From Macquaria australasica (taxonomy: Eukaryota > Chordata > Actinopteri > Centrarchiformes > Percichthyidae), in assembly GCA_005408345.1 (NCBI GenBank), contig SEMN01000496.1:62001-126000 (forward strand): 64,000 nt of DNA, given 5' to 3'. Both the position numbers and the translations under genes were made by a program. This document shows positions 27,276 to 40,400 of the stretch, piece after piece (the stretch's first letter is position 1; each line of letters opens with the position of its first letter). The notes below the pieces were generated by a model, which saw only the letters and a list, made by a program, of their open reading frames with translations, had not been told where the DNA came from and searched no databases.

Positions 27276-27277
27276 AG

Positions 27278-27350
27278 GGAGTGCCATCGTAATTTTGTTG
27301 TACTGTTGTCTTGCAGAGCAGTACAATGACAATAAAGTTTTCTTGATTTG
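27278..27350 (+). repeat. Retroelement 3'-tail-like fragment
   Basis: TTTTGTTGTACTGTTGTCTT followed by GCAGTACAATGACAATAAAG is close to the 3' end of an abundant fish repeat that ends in GTACAATGACAATAAA plus a simple tail. Only this end is visible. Confidence 0.45.
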
Positions 27351-28785
27351 ACTAGAAAGTCAGAGAATCTCCAGGTAGACTGCATACAAGTCGCAATTGC
27401 CTATCAGCTGCTTCTGTAACAAGCTGCATCACTGCTTTTGTCTTTTTGAAAGTACATTCAAAGATCTCATAAATCAAAAGTCAGAAATACCTGTCCTCGC
27501 ATTTCTTTGTATCAGATGAAAACCAAAAAAATGTATCTAAATGGAAAAAAAAAGCTAAATAGTTTCAAAATAAATGTGGTGGTATACTTTAACAAGACAA
27601 GTTAGCAGAGTGACCAAAAATGAGAAAATGATAAGTTTTGATCAAAGGGTCACTTTCTCCTCTGTTACCTCTCACATAACACATAAATGTTGCTAAAAAA
27701 AAAGTCATTTAGAAGTGTGTACATGGTAAGCTTTGCCAAGACAAAGGTCTGAGCTCATTTCAATCTTTAAAACACATTAGGGATTATGATGAATGATTAG
27801 TCAATGCATCGACTCCTTTCTGTCGACCTTATGGTAAGGAAATGGCGGCGCTGAACAGCAGAGGATTTGCAGATCTATAAGTGTGAATAAATGTGACAAT
27901 GATGGTGCAGGGAAACTAGCAGGGCCATTCAATACAGATTATGTAGAGTTGTCCCTAATCACATATTGTAGCTTGTGTCAAATGCTGCTCTGACCTTATT
28001 GTTATTCTGCCAATAGTTTTTCCATTTATTCTTCAAACCTGAATGAAAAGATTTATTTGCCATTGTTAAGAAATCCCAATAGAACTTACAGGAAGCAGGT
28101 CATTAGTCCTCCCTAAAGTAAACTTTTCTCAGCAATTTCACTGACTGAGAAGAAGTGGATGATTTTTTCCATTGACACAGCATAGTTCCTCTCTTTACAG
28201 ACCAGGCTGTAAAAGACGGGCCACTTCCATAATGTTTTAGATTGTGATAAGAATATAGGCAGCTCTCTGTGTCCTTAACTGACACCAATCCGCCCTGGGG
28301 ATGATTGCATGATTTATTCTGCACTGAAATGTGAAACCTGAAGTGCAGCTTAAGTGGTGTCTTTGGTTGTGAGGAAGGGGACTGCCTAGAGAAGGCTGGT
28401 ATGAGTTTGCATCGAGGGAGATTGACTTTAAAGCGTCTCTGTGTTTCCAGGCGGCCTCATCAGCTGCTGAGATTTATGGCTGGTTACTCTTACTGAAGGA
28501 GAAGCCAAACAACTTGGAAATGCATTGGTGTAAAATAAACCTGGAAACTCCCACTCTGAAAAAGACATATAATGATTCGATAGCACTAATAGTTCTGCCT
28601 AAAGCCTAGAGAAGATTTAGGCTAAAGCCTAAATTCTGCTTTAAAATTTGATCATTTTTTATGTAAAAACTGCAAGAATGTGTGTCAGGGAGAAAAAGCC
28701 TTAGAAACAGGAAGACGGGAGTCTCGATAACACATTTCTTGGTGAAATAGTACAGGCCCTTACAGAATGGTGAGACTGCATTAGT
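27351..28785. other. Non-coding stretch, nothing recognised
   Basis: AT-rich sequence with short chance frames only. Confidence 0.5.
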
Positions 28786-28789
28786 ACAA

Positions 28790-28935
28790 GGGCAGCGCTT
28801 TACAATTTGCCTCTCATTCACACACTCCCACACACCTATGCATGCAAGGAGCAATTTGGGGTTCAGTGTCTTGCCAGAGGACACTTTGACATGTGGACAG
28901 GAGGAGCTGGGGACCTGCTGAGCCACGGCAGACTC
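28790..28935 (+). repeat. Fish dispersed repeat (SINE/LINE-derived), internally deleted
   Basis: The order of words GCGCTTTACA, CTCTCATTCACAC, GAGCAATTTGGGGTTCAGTG, TCTTGCC, GGACACTTTGACATGTGGAC, AGGAGGAGCTGGGGA and CTGAGCCAC matches a very common fish repeat. The stretch between GGGGA and CTGAGCC is shorter than usual. Confidence 0.65.
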
Positions 28936-31900
28936 TTTGATTCTTGCTGCTTGGTTTCTGAGTATGAAGTGGTGGGGAGGAAAGTCAGCACGTCCAACAC
29001 CTATCAAAGGAAAACACGGCAGGCTGTGTTCAAATCATAATCCTTTTCTCAAAGTTTAACTTTGTTTTAGTGAGAGTTATTATCTGGTAATGCAGCATTA
29101 GGCAAAAGTATTGTTGCTATGGTTACCTGCAGTTTAATACACCTTGCACACAGATTTAGAGTAGTGGTGGAAGTGTTGATCAGATCTCTGTTTTTATGTG
29201 CTGTTATGTGCTGTCATATTATTCCTATTTCATCTCTGACTTAATTAACTATACAAGTTTGTGGGCCTCTTTCACCTCTATGTGTGCAGGTCAGTTCAAC
29301 TTTCAGTGTGTAAGGCCTTCATCTTCCCTTCTTCTGCAGGAGGCTTCTATCTTTTCTTTCCCACAGAGATAAGATGGGGGGGCTCTGTCTCTTGCCTTAA
29401 AAAGGCACGAGCCCCGTATGCATACGAGAAACTGTAGGCCTAATTAAACTCTGAAAGAACTGTTTATTTTTGAATTCTCTTTATTACAGAAATTTCTGGA
29501 ACACCAGCCAATCAGAAATTAGTATTTCCCGTGGCCATGGCATGATGTATAACGACCAATACAGACCGAAAGTTAAAAACTCACCATTCCTTCCTCACTT
29601 GGTATAGTTATGCCCAGAAATGGCAGAGGAATCAGTAATTAACTTGATTATCACAATAATATAATACTAATATTTACAGCATGTTTTAAGATCAGGTTGC
29701 AATGAGCTAACAGGTATTTGCTTAAGTTTATTTCTGACTCAGTCTGATGCCTGAGAGGATGCATTCAGTACACCTGACTAAAAATCCCCCTGCCTTTTTT
29801 CCTGCAGAATTGTCTGGAAATTTCCTCTTGGGCATTGCAACCATTTAAAACCTCTATCTATCCACTATCTAATTAAATGCACATTAAATATGATCTGTAC
29901 TCATTAAAAAGAAAATCCAATATTGTTATTTTACTCGGTGTGGAAAAGATGCACTTCACGAATGTCATGAATGCCAGAATCTGAAAGTTTGCTTTCCAAA
30001 ATGTGTTTTGCCATTAAGTGTGCAGGCGGAACTGGCAACAACAGTTTTGAGACTATTGCCGTTTTGAGTACTAATTAGAATGCAAATCAGAGGATGTACT
30101 GCCAGCAAAATGTTCTGTCACCACATCCTGCAGACAAAGAACACACTTTTTCAGTCATTATGACTCCAATCAGTCGTAGAGCTGACGAGGAATAAAACAT
30201 GATTAGAATGCAAATGGAAGTAAGTGTTTCTTTATCACACAATGTGGGCTAAATGATGAAATGGAGGCTGATGGGAATAGTTGGACTTTTGCTCCAAAGT
30301 ATGAGTGTGTGCGAATGTTCTTTACTTCTGTTGCATTTATTGTTTAAATTCTAAATGTCAGTATCATTTAATAATATGGCTCATTGCACATCATGTACAT
30401 CTACTTAATGTTATCTCAAGTCATTCTTTGGTGCATGTTGTCTTAAAATTGATTCGTTTATTACTTGTGTAATGAGTGCTTTGGTATGTATTCTGTATAC
30501 ATACATATTCAGTACTATAAAGTCCTCAAATAAATAAATAAAAGAAAGAAAATGCCACAGAGTTTTTGGATATCTGTGCAGCAATATCTAATACATTTGA
30601 GGCTCTATAGCTCTTCCACCACCACCACACTGAATTCAATCTAATATGGCACTGATCAGACTGAGCATGCCAAGACAATATCACAGCAGAATTAGGGTTA
30701 TTCTGCCAAATATTGATTGTTATACCCCTCTTCTTAGTTAATTTTCTGATTAATTCATGAATTTAAGCTTGTTTAGTTTGCATTTTTGTGTGTATTAGGG
30801 GAATATGTAATTTGACTATTTGTCACTGGCTGACAGCACCCAAATGAGAAGATTTTAATTGAAATCAAATCATAGTAACAGTATAGTTAAGTTTTACAAA
30901 GAATCATAACTATGCTCTGAAAGTGGACATTTTAAAGTGGTTTTTCCAAGGCTGAAGATATACAGTAGCACTTGGCTGACAAAACATGGTTCAGATCTTT
31001 CTCCCTTCTGTAACCCTTCACAGGCCTCTGTTGTAAATAGAAATGTGTTAGTCAATCTTCCTTAAAAGCTAAACAAGCAAAGTCTGAGGCCAAAGGGAAG
31101 CAGTGTTTTCAATCGTCATGTCTCAAGAGTTGTTGTGCTATTTGACTGAAGGTCAAAAGGATATTGATGTTGGACAATCAGGACCTGGAAATTGTTGGAA
31201 AAAAAGTGGAGGTTGCAAGTAAAGTAGAGGAGTTTTAGGATTCAAATTGCACTCAGGACTGAAGATTGAGTCATGAGGTGAAAACATTAATGTCGATGCT
31301 GACTGAATGATTAACTAGGAAAGTAAATGACATTACACAATTTCAGCTGCACTCTTTTAAAAATAATATTCATGCTCCCATGCTGCATCATTTGTATGTT
31401 TTCAAATGTATTGAGATTTGTACTGCATCCTCTTGTAGGAATTTGCACAGTCGTCAAATATAACTTGAACTAATTAAAAAAAAAAGATCTGCTCCACTGT
31501 AATGTAATCTAATGTACAGTAATGTAATGAAATGTAATCCAATTGTTTATTTGGATTACATGAGTCGTCCTGTTATTGCCATGACGACAGGACTGTAATC
31601 ACTGTGAAGCATTTAATCTCATCTCATTTTGTCTTATTATAGCATATGCATGACGTCAAGCTGTGTACCGCTGTCATGATGACAGAGCTGTGCTCGAGTT
31701 GGATGCTGCTACTTGAATGTGTGGGTTGAAATAACTGACAATTTATGTTTCGGTCCAAATACCACGAAACTGTAACTGACACTAAGGTTTAAACATATAT
31801 TTTTAAAAGTACTTTCAAGCCATTCATAAGCATTTATGACTGCAGCAAGAAGAAAAAGTAAAATAGTGACAGTGAAGCAAATGTTTAAAGATGTTTTTTT

Positions 31901-31975
31901 AAGATATTCATTTCAATACGAATGTCACATTTAACACCTATGTGCTGTTTATGAAACGGCTCAGAAAAGCAACAA
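28936..31975. other. Non-coding stretch with possible regulatory element
   Basis: No gene is visible. AATGTAATC-type words repeat at 31495-31550. AAAT repeats lie at about 30522-30545. Two identical octamer-containing 14-mers (30074, 30202) are listed separately. Confidence 0.5.
30074..30215 (+). promoter_or_regulatory. Paired octamer (POU) sites, candidate enhancer
   Basis: The 14-mer ATTAGAATGCAAAT occurs at 30074-30087 and again at 30202-30215. It contains the exact POU octamer ATGCAAAT next to an ATTA homeodomain core. The flanks differ, so this does not look like a simple tandem duplication. Regulatory function is inference. Confidence 0.3.
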
Positions 31976-31979
31976 ACTT

Positions 31980-32270
31980 GAACCCAAAAGCACGACTCAC
32001 AGGCAGACAGGTTGAGATAAAAGTTCACATTTACTTGAATCAGGAAACAGGCAAGCGTAGATAGGTAGACAGTCAAAGTAGGCAAACTTTGGGGGCAGGC
32101 AGAAAATCATCAAACTGTGGATCAAGCAGCAGGTCAGGCAGGCAGAACAAAGGCTGGAAAGCTAGGTCAGATGCAAACTGGCAGGGAATGAGTGGAGATG
32201 TACCAGTATATGTACTACGAGGCTAATTAGGGAAAAGGGAAGCAGGCGAGTACGTGGGTGGGGAAGGTTA
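31980..32270. repeat. Purine-rich dispersed repeat candidate
   Basis: The stretch with GGCAGACAGG, AGGAAACAGGCAAGC, CAGGTCAGGCAGGCAGAACA, AAACTGGCAGGGAATGAG and TATATGTACTACGAGGCTAA resembles a fish dispersed repeat known for AGGCAGGCAGG words and a short constant order. Boundaries and class are unknown. A similar but weaker stretch lies at 38665-38850. Confidence 0.4.
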
Positions 32271-32429
32271 GGTGATGGAAATGGCCTAGGAATATAACTC
32301 TTGATTCAGCTATTAGTGAATTTTACAACTTTTAGGACATAATAATTTAAATAAGGGCTATCTAGGTATTCATACTGGGAAGTTGATGTACATAAAAAAA
32401 ATGATCTGCTGATTTACATATGTTTCTTT

Positions 32430-32530
32430 CACAATGTAAGTCTATAGAAAAAAGTATTTTTGGGCCAGTGTGCATCACGTGACAGACCCAGAAGTTTGGC
32501 CACTATGTCAAATTGGCTTCCAAGCCCAGC
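32430..32530 (+). repeat. Dispersed repeat, copy related to 11400-11540
   Basis: GGGCCAGTGTGCATCACGTG and then ACAGACCCAGAAGTT match the reverse complement of the 11.4-kb copy, followed in both by GGCCACTA. Confidence 0.5.
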
Positions 32531-35500
32531 ACAGTTCATAGGGGCTTGGTTACAGCAGGACAGGAGGGAGTTGCTGGATCTTAAATGATAGGGAGAGTTT
32601 ATATATAGCAGAGTGAACAGAGCAGGCAACAGAATGAATACTAGGAGATGGCTGGAGTTTAATAGTCAAGTGTCCACCTCAAATGTATAATCAAATGTAC
32701 AATCGCCTCATTGTTTGTGGTTCTGAATAAAAGCTTACATTTCTCATAGGCAATAATTGTCTTTCAGATTTTTACCTTTGATGGTGGGTTTATGTGTTGT
32801 GTTAAGTGTTGTCTTCTTTTCTTCATCTCTTATGATAGTAATTTCATTGTAAATGTTACAATGTGATGTTAAAACAGTGTAGTGAGAATATATTCCTTTT
32901 CACAATGAAAACACTGGAGGAAGTTGTAGTGGGATGTGGTTGCAGCTCAGCAGGGCAAAGAGAGAAAAGTTACCCTGAGTTACCCTGATCCCCCTAACTG
33001 AAGTGGAACAAAGCAGTTATTGCTTTTTTTTATTCATTCTGTCTCAACAGTCTAGTACAGTACAGTAGTACAGTGATCGATGAGCCTCTGGAACAACCTC
33101 TCATCTGACTTCAGAAAAACTGATTTGCTAACTGAATTTCCAACACAGTTTTGTCCTTTAACTCTTAAGGTCCCAGATTTATTCTCCGGCAACAGCCAAT
33201 GTTTGTGTTTACATGCATGGATAGTGGCTGAGCTTTGGTTACGGTCGTATTCAGGTTTAGCTTGAACCTTTGATGCCTTGCAGCTGACTCTTCTGGTTGC
33301 TGTGAATAAACCATTTAACAGAATGTTCCTGTTCACAGCAAAAGGTTTGGGTTTCCAGCCACCCACCCTTTGACTGAGATTACATTCAATACAGGGGAAA
33401 GAAACGATGATCCCAACAGTAGAGTTTATTGATTTTAAAATAATGTTGTGCATGCCTGAGGTTGCATAGATGGTGAAAAAAAGAACTAATGTTTCCATGT
33501 AACCCATCAAAAACAGACGTATAATGTTGAAAAATACACGGAGTTAGCAGTATATTTGGCACACTGTGTTGCTTTTTAATGTTGACATGCTTCAAAACAT
33601 GACATGCTTTTTTCTGTATGTGTGTATGGAACCACCACCAATGTGTCTATTATCAGCAAATAAGAATTGTCCATTAGCAAAGCACATAATAACTACCTGC
33701 TGACTCATTACATGCTCCCCACAGAGCACTGCATGTGATTTTAACAATGTATCTATGCTTTAGCTCCCACAGAGTCGTTTTGGCTATTTACAACCCAGTT
33801 TTAGTGAATACATTTACGTAATCAACGTTAAATTGCTCAGCGGGTCTGCTTTTAACTGGGCCCCTGAAAGACTAAAATGTAAATGACAATAAAAGAAGCT
33901 ATTGATCTGTACAGCCATTATAAACCAAGATTTGGGAGTTCTGCTGTTGTAGTTTGTACTAAGGGTACACAATTGTTTAGGTGTGTTTTACTAAATACAA
34001 TGTAATTTTTTTGTGCAGTCAATCAGATGATGTAATTTTGGTAGTATGCCTTGAATAATAAATCAGGTTAAAGTGAAATTTGGTTAAGTGATAAGAGAAA
34101 GAAGCCTGCATGTCTTCACATAGTTCTTTTTGACATCGCTTTCACTTCAGTGATGCAGTGTCATCATCAACTTTCAAAGCCGAGCGAGAGATCAGGGTGT
34201 TTGAGGAGTGTTGGACTTGCCTGTGGCGCTGAGAGTTCAGGGTGCCTCCGACACTCGACTCAAGACACTCTGAATCCTTGAACTGACAGCACACAGCAAG
34301 TGACTTGAGTTTGCTGCCTGCCGACATTACAGTTTTCTACATGCAACAGACTGGATGTTAGAGCAAAACAGGTTCAGAGAAAAGACTACAACGATATATT
34401 TTAAAATAACTGATGTCCTACAAATGACTTCTTAACTTAAGAAATTACTACTCAAAATAGTTGCATATGCAAGTAATCCTGGGTTGCTCAAAAATTTAGG
34501 TCAGGAAAGACACTCGCATTTATTTAACATGCATATAGTACTGTAGTGGGAGGTAGCCTAAATACGGTTTGGTGTTGGCTCTGCCACCTACATTTGCTAG
34601 CAAGGGGGGTGATGCCAAGAAACCAGAAGGACTCTGGAGATACTCCCCTGGACCAGAGATGGGGTTAGTAAAAGGGGCCAGGTAAAGCATTAAATCTGCA
34701 AGGCAGTGATGTGGTATGAGGAGGGAAACCCACATTAACACAGAGGCATCAGTAGTAGTAGAACAGTAGGAGATGATGGGCAGGTGTGCTGGAAAAGGTA
34801 TGTGACGGAGTTTATTTCTGCTTGAACTTGTGCTGTAAGAACTTCAGTAAATACTTCTTGAAGATGTTACCTGATGAATGAGATAAAGATCCCCCGCTAT
34901 ACCTGAACCGAGCACATCACAGCTCAACCCAGTATCCCATGAATTATGTTCATAATAAATGATTCCGCACGTCATGATTTATATCCACTGCCAACATTCA
35001 CTGCCAGTGCAGGAAGTTGTGTGCCTTCTATGTAGTGAGGTGAAACATAAAAGGTGTTGAGGTTGAGGGTTGGGGTAGTGGATGTGAATGTAGTGAGTCT
35101 GACTTTCATGCAGGAGACCAGAGTTCACGTCACATCAGAGACCGGCAAGTAACGTTTGCCTTGTTATTAACTGTAACCATCATGTCATCATCACATGGTT
35201 ACTGAACATGATGAGGATCAATGTGCTGCGTGGAATAACCAACTTTATCATGCCCAAAGCAATTTAGCAAAACCTAGATGATTACATAAAATCTTACTTT
35301 TCTAGAAACAGCAATACTTCAGCCATTATTCACATTGAAGTTAGACTAACATTTTTCAAACATTTTGGACTGAAGCTTCTTGAATATATGAAACCAACGA
35401 AAACCAATTCTTATAAATTCATAAGAGATTGCAGCACAGCCAAGGCACGACTTCCAAACTGCTGTAAGATAGCAGGGTAATGACACCTTTTTACTGTTGA

Positions 35501-36999
35501 GATTTATTGTACTGGTGTAATATTCTTCAAAACGATTTGTTCTGAAATGAACTAGATCTGCTCAGCACAAAATGAGGGGGTACTGGACAAAGAAATGCCC
35601 ATCAATATACACATGGCTACTGGCTTTTCATCTCATACCCTATGCAAACCACGCAGCCTGCAAGGAAAATAACTGCGTTAGAGAAACAGAAAGAGAGAGA
35701 GAGAGAGTAGTGGTTTTCTCTCTCTTTGCAGCCTCTGTAATTTCCCAAGACATGAGCTTTTTAATGGATTTTTCTCATCTTTGTGCGTGAGGTAATATGA
35801 TATGTATTCATCTGACTGTGACTGGCACCACATGGGACAGGGGACTGACGGAGAGGTTGCTCATGTGCAAACATAACATGATTTGCCTGCAACAATCACA
35901 ATACTCCAATCCTTCCTGCTCCTTGTTTCATTCATGGCACAGTGTCAGACCTCAGGTAGCATCTCCAGTCCAGCTACAGTATATCCTGCTGTTATGGTTT
36001 TTCTTTGCTCCAATACGTACTTGTGTATAATATTGTATTAGTTTTCTCTAGAATTTTTAATATAAATATAAGGGGCTTTATTCCAGAATGTCATGCTTGT
36101 TGCCACCTGAAATACTTTTTGAAATTTGGAAAAATAGAGGAAATGAAAAGAATAAATGATTTGTGGGATCAAAGATTTACACATGATCAGAAAGTCTAAA
36201 TCCATTAATGCGCCCAAATGGCAGACAGAATGGTAAATAGTTGACTTTACACCAGAGGTTTTGATGTTTCACTTGGCAGACAATTGGAAACAAGGTATGA
36301 TGTAAATGGTAAATATATACATATAACTTGAATTAAAAGTATAAAAAAGGGTTTACCTGTTCCAATTTGGCCACATTGAAGGGAGGACCAAAAGCCTACC
36401 AACAATGCCTCCCACTGCATCCCTGATCTCTCTCCAAGAACTCTGTGTCTTTTGTGTGTCTTTGTTGTTCTGACGAGATCACTTGTACAGATGAGGATAA
36501 TAGCGCAGACTTTTGGACCGTCTCTCCTGGAAGGCATCGTGTTTGACTGTGAAACTTACTTAGTGTCACTGCTCTGCACACCTGGCCAAATGCTGTATAA
36601 AGTGGATGTAATTGTCTGTTTCGGAAAGTTACAAAAATGTTTGACACAGTCACACCTTTCCTTGACCTCATGACGTTTTCCATCGAGGTCAAGGAAATAT
36701 GTCAAGGAAAAGACATAGGACATAATTTTTGGGACTATTTGAACGCATCAGACTGTTGCATGATTTGAAGCACTACATTGAAACACACTGAGGCCTCTGT
36801 TGCAGCTCTTGTACGAGTGATGTGCCATGTACCACCTGGTAAATACAGTATGACTTGTGATAATATTTGGACAGTGTGAACCCACATATCAGATCTTGAA
36901 ATGTAAGTTCAAAAGACTTTATGAAAGTTCCAAATGCAAGTTCAGAAGACTTCAGAGGAAACTGACAGTTTCTGTTTCTTCATATTAAAGTCAAGCTCT
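32531..36999. other. Non-coding stretch, nothing certain
   Basis: No recognised gene; the 152-codon minus frame at 33052-33510 has no domain. There is an AG run at 35688-35707. A 13-bp hairpin at 36657-36697 is listed separately. Confidence 0.5.
36657..36697. repeat. Perfect 13-bp hairpin
   Basis: TTTCCTTGACCTC (36657-36669) and GAGGTCAAGGAAA (36685-36697) are exact reverse complements around a 15-base loop. TGACCTC and its complement also resemble nuclear-receptor half-sites. Confidence 0.8.
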
Positions 37000-37457
37000 A
37001 GCCTGGGAACCAGACGAATCTGCGAGCTTATGTTTTATTTGCTCTGGCCGATGCATCTGGTCCCACTCCCATTCAGACAGATTTCCAGCCGACCTGGCCC
37101 GGATCAGGCCAATTATAACAGTATATCTAATATGGGGTGGGTTTGATTTGATGACTGTACAGAAGAGCGCTGTTGAGGCATTTCGTAAACAACCAAGATG
37201 GCTGCCGCTGATGTGGAACATTTTGAATCGGCTATCGCGTCAGTATTAAACAAACTGGACGGGATATTTTCTCTAAAAGAAGAACAAACAAACTGCACTT
37301 AAAGCTTTTGTTGATAAGAAAGGTTGTAGGTCTATCCAATTGCGTCCAGAGATTTTGGTCTGCGCATGTGTTGATAACACCTCTTGGAAACTGAAAATTA
37401 ACTGAGAGGTTCCAGACTAATTCGCATTTGTGAATTGATCTGCTGATGTCAGACTAG
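37000..37457 (+). mobile_element. Helicase-fragment MITE, copy A, with 9-bp target duplication
   Basis: The element starts AGCCTGGGAACCAGAC and ends in the inverted counterpart (reading inward AGTCTGACATCAGCAGA). It is flanked by a perfect 9-bp direct repeat TCAAGCTCT at 36991-36999 and 37458-37466. It shares about 450 bases with copy B at 41347-41857 in the opposite orientation. An ATG at 37198 opens a 34-codon frame with MAAADVEHFESAIASVLNKL and then a FSLKEEQ motif; after a small frame-shifting insertion the frame TALKAFVDKK continues. This looks like the start of a RecQ-type helicase domain. The broken frame shows the copy makes no enzyme. A 9-bp duplication suggests a Mutator- or Merlin-like mechanism, but the superfamily is not proven. 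Confidence 0.75.
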
Positions 37458-37466
37458 TCAAGCTCT

Positions 37467-40400
37467 TCTCTTAAAGGGAATATGACAAGCATGATGAGAG
37501 TACCAGTCCACAAACTATTTCTAATGTCAGAGACACAGAAACTCGGTCAGCAGATATAAAGAGAGTGAGAATTTAAATATTCTTCTTCATCATCTGGTCT
37601 CCTGGTTTTAATCTTTGCTGAAATAAACTGATTTAGAGGCATGAAGACTGAAGGATGTATATTTATGTGGAGAAAATGTGTTATCTGCTGTCCATTGTAG
37701 AGTATGTATGCTCACAGCACACATGTAATCTTTGGTTATCTCTGTATCCTTTTTTTTCTCTGTGCTGAGAAAGGAAAGCCTCATCAAATGAGCAGTTGCT
37801 GACACTGACTGACTGATATATAACATTGAGTATGAAGCTAAACATATCATCAAACCATTACATTTGTATGAAGCAAGAGCCAACCACTATTAACTTTTCT
37901 TGTTCCATCATTTGGCATGTAGCTGGTATTAATTTCCCGTCTCTGATCATGTTACTGCAGCTGGCCTGTATGGATCTAATCTCTCTGGGAACTGCATTTG
38001 GAGGCTTTAATGTCTGTTTCTTGGGGGGAGAAAGAAGCTTGGGGCAAAGGGAGATAAGGGAAATACATTCTGATACACATTCTGATGAAGGCATAATTGA
38101 GTCCATTCGAGGCTTTTAGGGGCCTCAGATATAACCACGATGCCTGCAGATGTCTGTAATATTACATTAGCCTGAGTGCTGGGAGAGCAGCCACTGCTGC
38201 TCAGGCTGGGTGAATTAGTATTTGCATAATAATAATGCTTAGCTTTTGTTGACCTGCACTGAGGACTAAATGTGTGGGGTTTAGCACATCAGCACAACTC
38301 AGTGTTGTGCAAATTGACATTTGTGTTCATAAGTGTTTCCTGTGGTTATTTTATAGAACAGAATTGAGAACATTTTTATCCAACCAGAGCTGGATATGTG
38401 TCCTTGCTATCATCCCACAAGATCAAGAAAATCATCAAGACACAAGAAAGGAAACAATAACATAACAAAAAATCCATATACATACACACACACACATATT
38501 AAGAATCTTCTTTTAATTATGCAGATTGTCACTTATGGCAGAGATGCTCTGCACATAAAAATAATTGCACTAATTTAATGGGTTGACTTAAACCCCAAAG
38601 GGTGGAGCTATCGTTTACCTATAAATCTAAATTTAAAAAGGGGAAAAAGAGGAACAAGCTGTCATGCAATGAGGAGGTGAACTCAAAAGTAGGCACATTC
38701 AAGTTTAACTTGAGGCCAATGAGCACTTTTACAGTTGGCAACTGGAGGTCAGTCAAAAACATGCAAACAATTCCAAGAAGTCTGGGCAGAAGCAAAGGTC
38801 TAGGAACATGGCAAGGTAAAAAAGATAAACAGCCACGCTAATAAGTAAGCAGGTGAGTCCTCATATTTGTTGTGTTTGTAGCGTATATTTTGTATTACTT
38901 TAGATATTGCTTATACATCATTTGCACACGACCAATTCTAAAATGAACCTCTTAATCCGTGCATGGTAGCAAAGAGATGTGACACAACTGTAAAGCCTCT
39001 AAAGGATCAGGCTATAAATATGCATCATATTTAGGCTAGAAGATATAATGATATTCATCTCCATGGGAACCTCCTCATATAGTACCACTTTCTAGCAGAG
39101 GCAATGAGAAAAACACAAAAATCTTTTTTACAAATATGTGTCGCTCCCCTTGTGATGGAATTGGATGTTTGCCTTGGCTTGCTTAAAGCTTGAAGCTTTT
39201 CACCACATGCAGACCTTAATGAAAAATGGCATCTATATCAGCACAGATGATTTTACACTGTAGCACTTGGATATGTGTGCACAGCATCCCACTGTTTTCT
39301 ATTTTTATTATCGTTTTAGATGAAGAAAGATCTATGTGGAAGGAAGGAAGCGTTGAAATCAGTACTTGTAACAAAGCTGAATTTCCAACTGGTCAGGACC
39401 TCTATCTCATTTATCTCTGATATTCTCACACAGATCACTTTATTACACTGTGTCTGCGGGACCATGATTTAACATTTTCAGACTGTAAGAAGAATTACAT
39501 TTATTTTATCTTTACAAAAATATCACATTCACAAGTCACTAGTTTACAAGATGATACCCAAAGTCCTTAGAAGGACTTAGAACAATAAGCTTGAGTCAAA
39601 ATAAACTACAGTGTGTGTTAATGTAGGTAATGAAGGAGCATGTCGCTCACTGCGACAGTGTGGCTCATAGATGTGTTATGTCAATAAAGTTCTATGGCAC
39701 AGAACAATAGGCTACGCAGACAATACTTGTTAGTAGGATCAGTTCAATGTTGGTTTTCATGGGATTTGTTGACAATAAGAAAAATATAGAATAATATAGA
39801 ATATAATTGTGAGTATCCATGCTGCTTTAATTTAGTCACTTTAGGAAATAACAAGTTATCAAAGACGTATTCTGGTTGGTCAAGGACATGCCAATGGCAC
39901 GCATTATTTGTGCCACCACAAGGGCAGAAAACATTGTAGAGTTCAGAACTGCTTTTTAAATATATTCACAGTATTACAAGTGCTACAGTATAGGTTATTT
40001 ATATGAGCTGAAGTTGATATAAACAGCAGTATGAGAACTAATATAATTCACTGACTCAGTGACTGATAGTTTCATTATATTGTATGTTGTATAGACAGAA
40101 ATTATAATTTAATTCCTGCTATGCAATGCACTTTTACACCTTCTGATATATAATTTGTAAAATTAAATTTGCAAAGCAAATTTGAAGGTAAATATCTCTT
40201 TGGTTGTCTGAATTTTAGATTGCTGAGTTAACTAATTAATTCCTTGTATTAAATGACTCATCCATTGCACATTCAGTCATGAAAGCTGCAGTATTTGTAG
40301 CCTTCTCTCTTGTTTTGTACTTTTAATGTTTAATGGCATCTGGTGTCTCTCTTCGGTTCAGCACTAATGGCATACATTAGCCACCCTGACAAAACAAGCT

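Noticed and set aside
34142..34327. 61-codon minus-strand frame with gene-like composition
   Set aside because: Too short, no recognised family, no convincing promoter or acceptor.
38169..38207. Hairpin AGCCTGAG/CTCAGGCT as a possible small RNA
   Set aside because: Only 8 paired bases before mismatches; too weak for a microRNA precursor.
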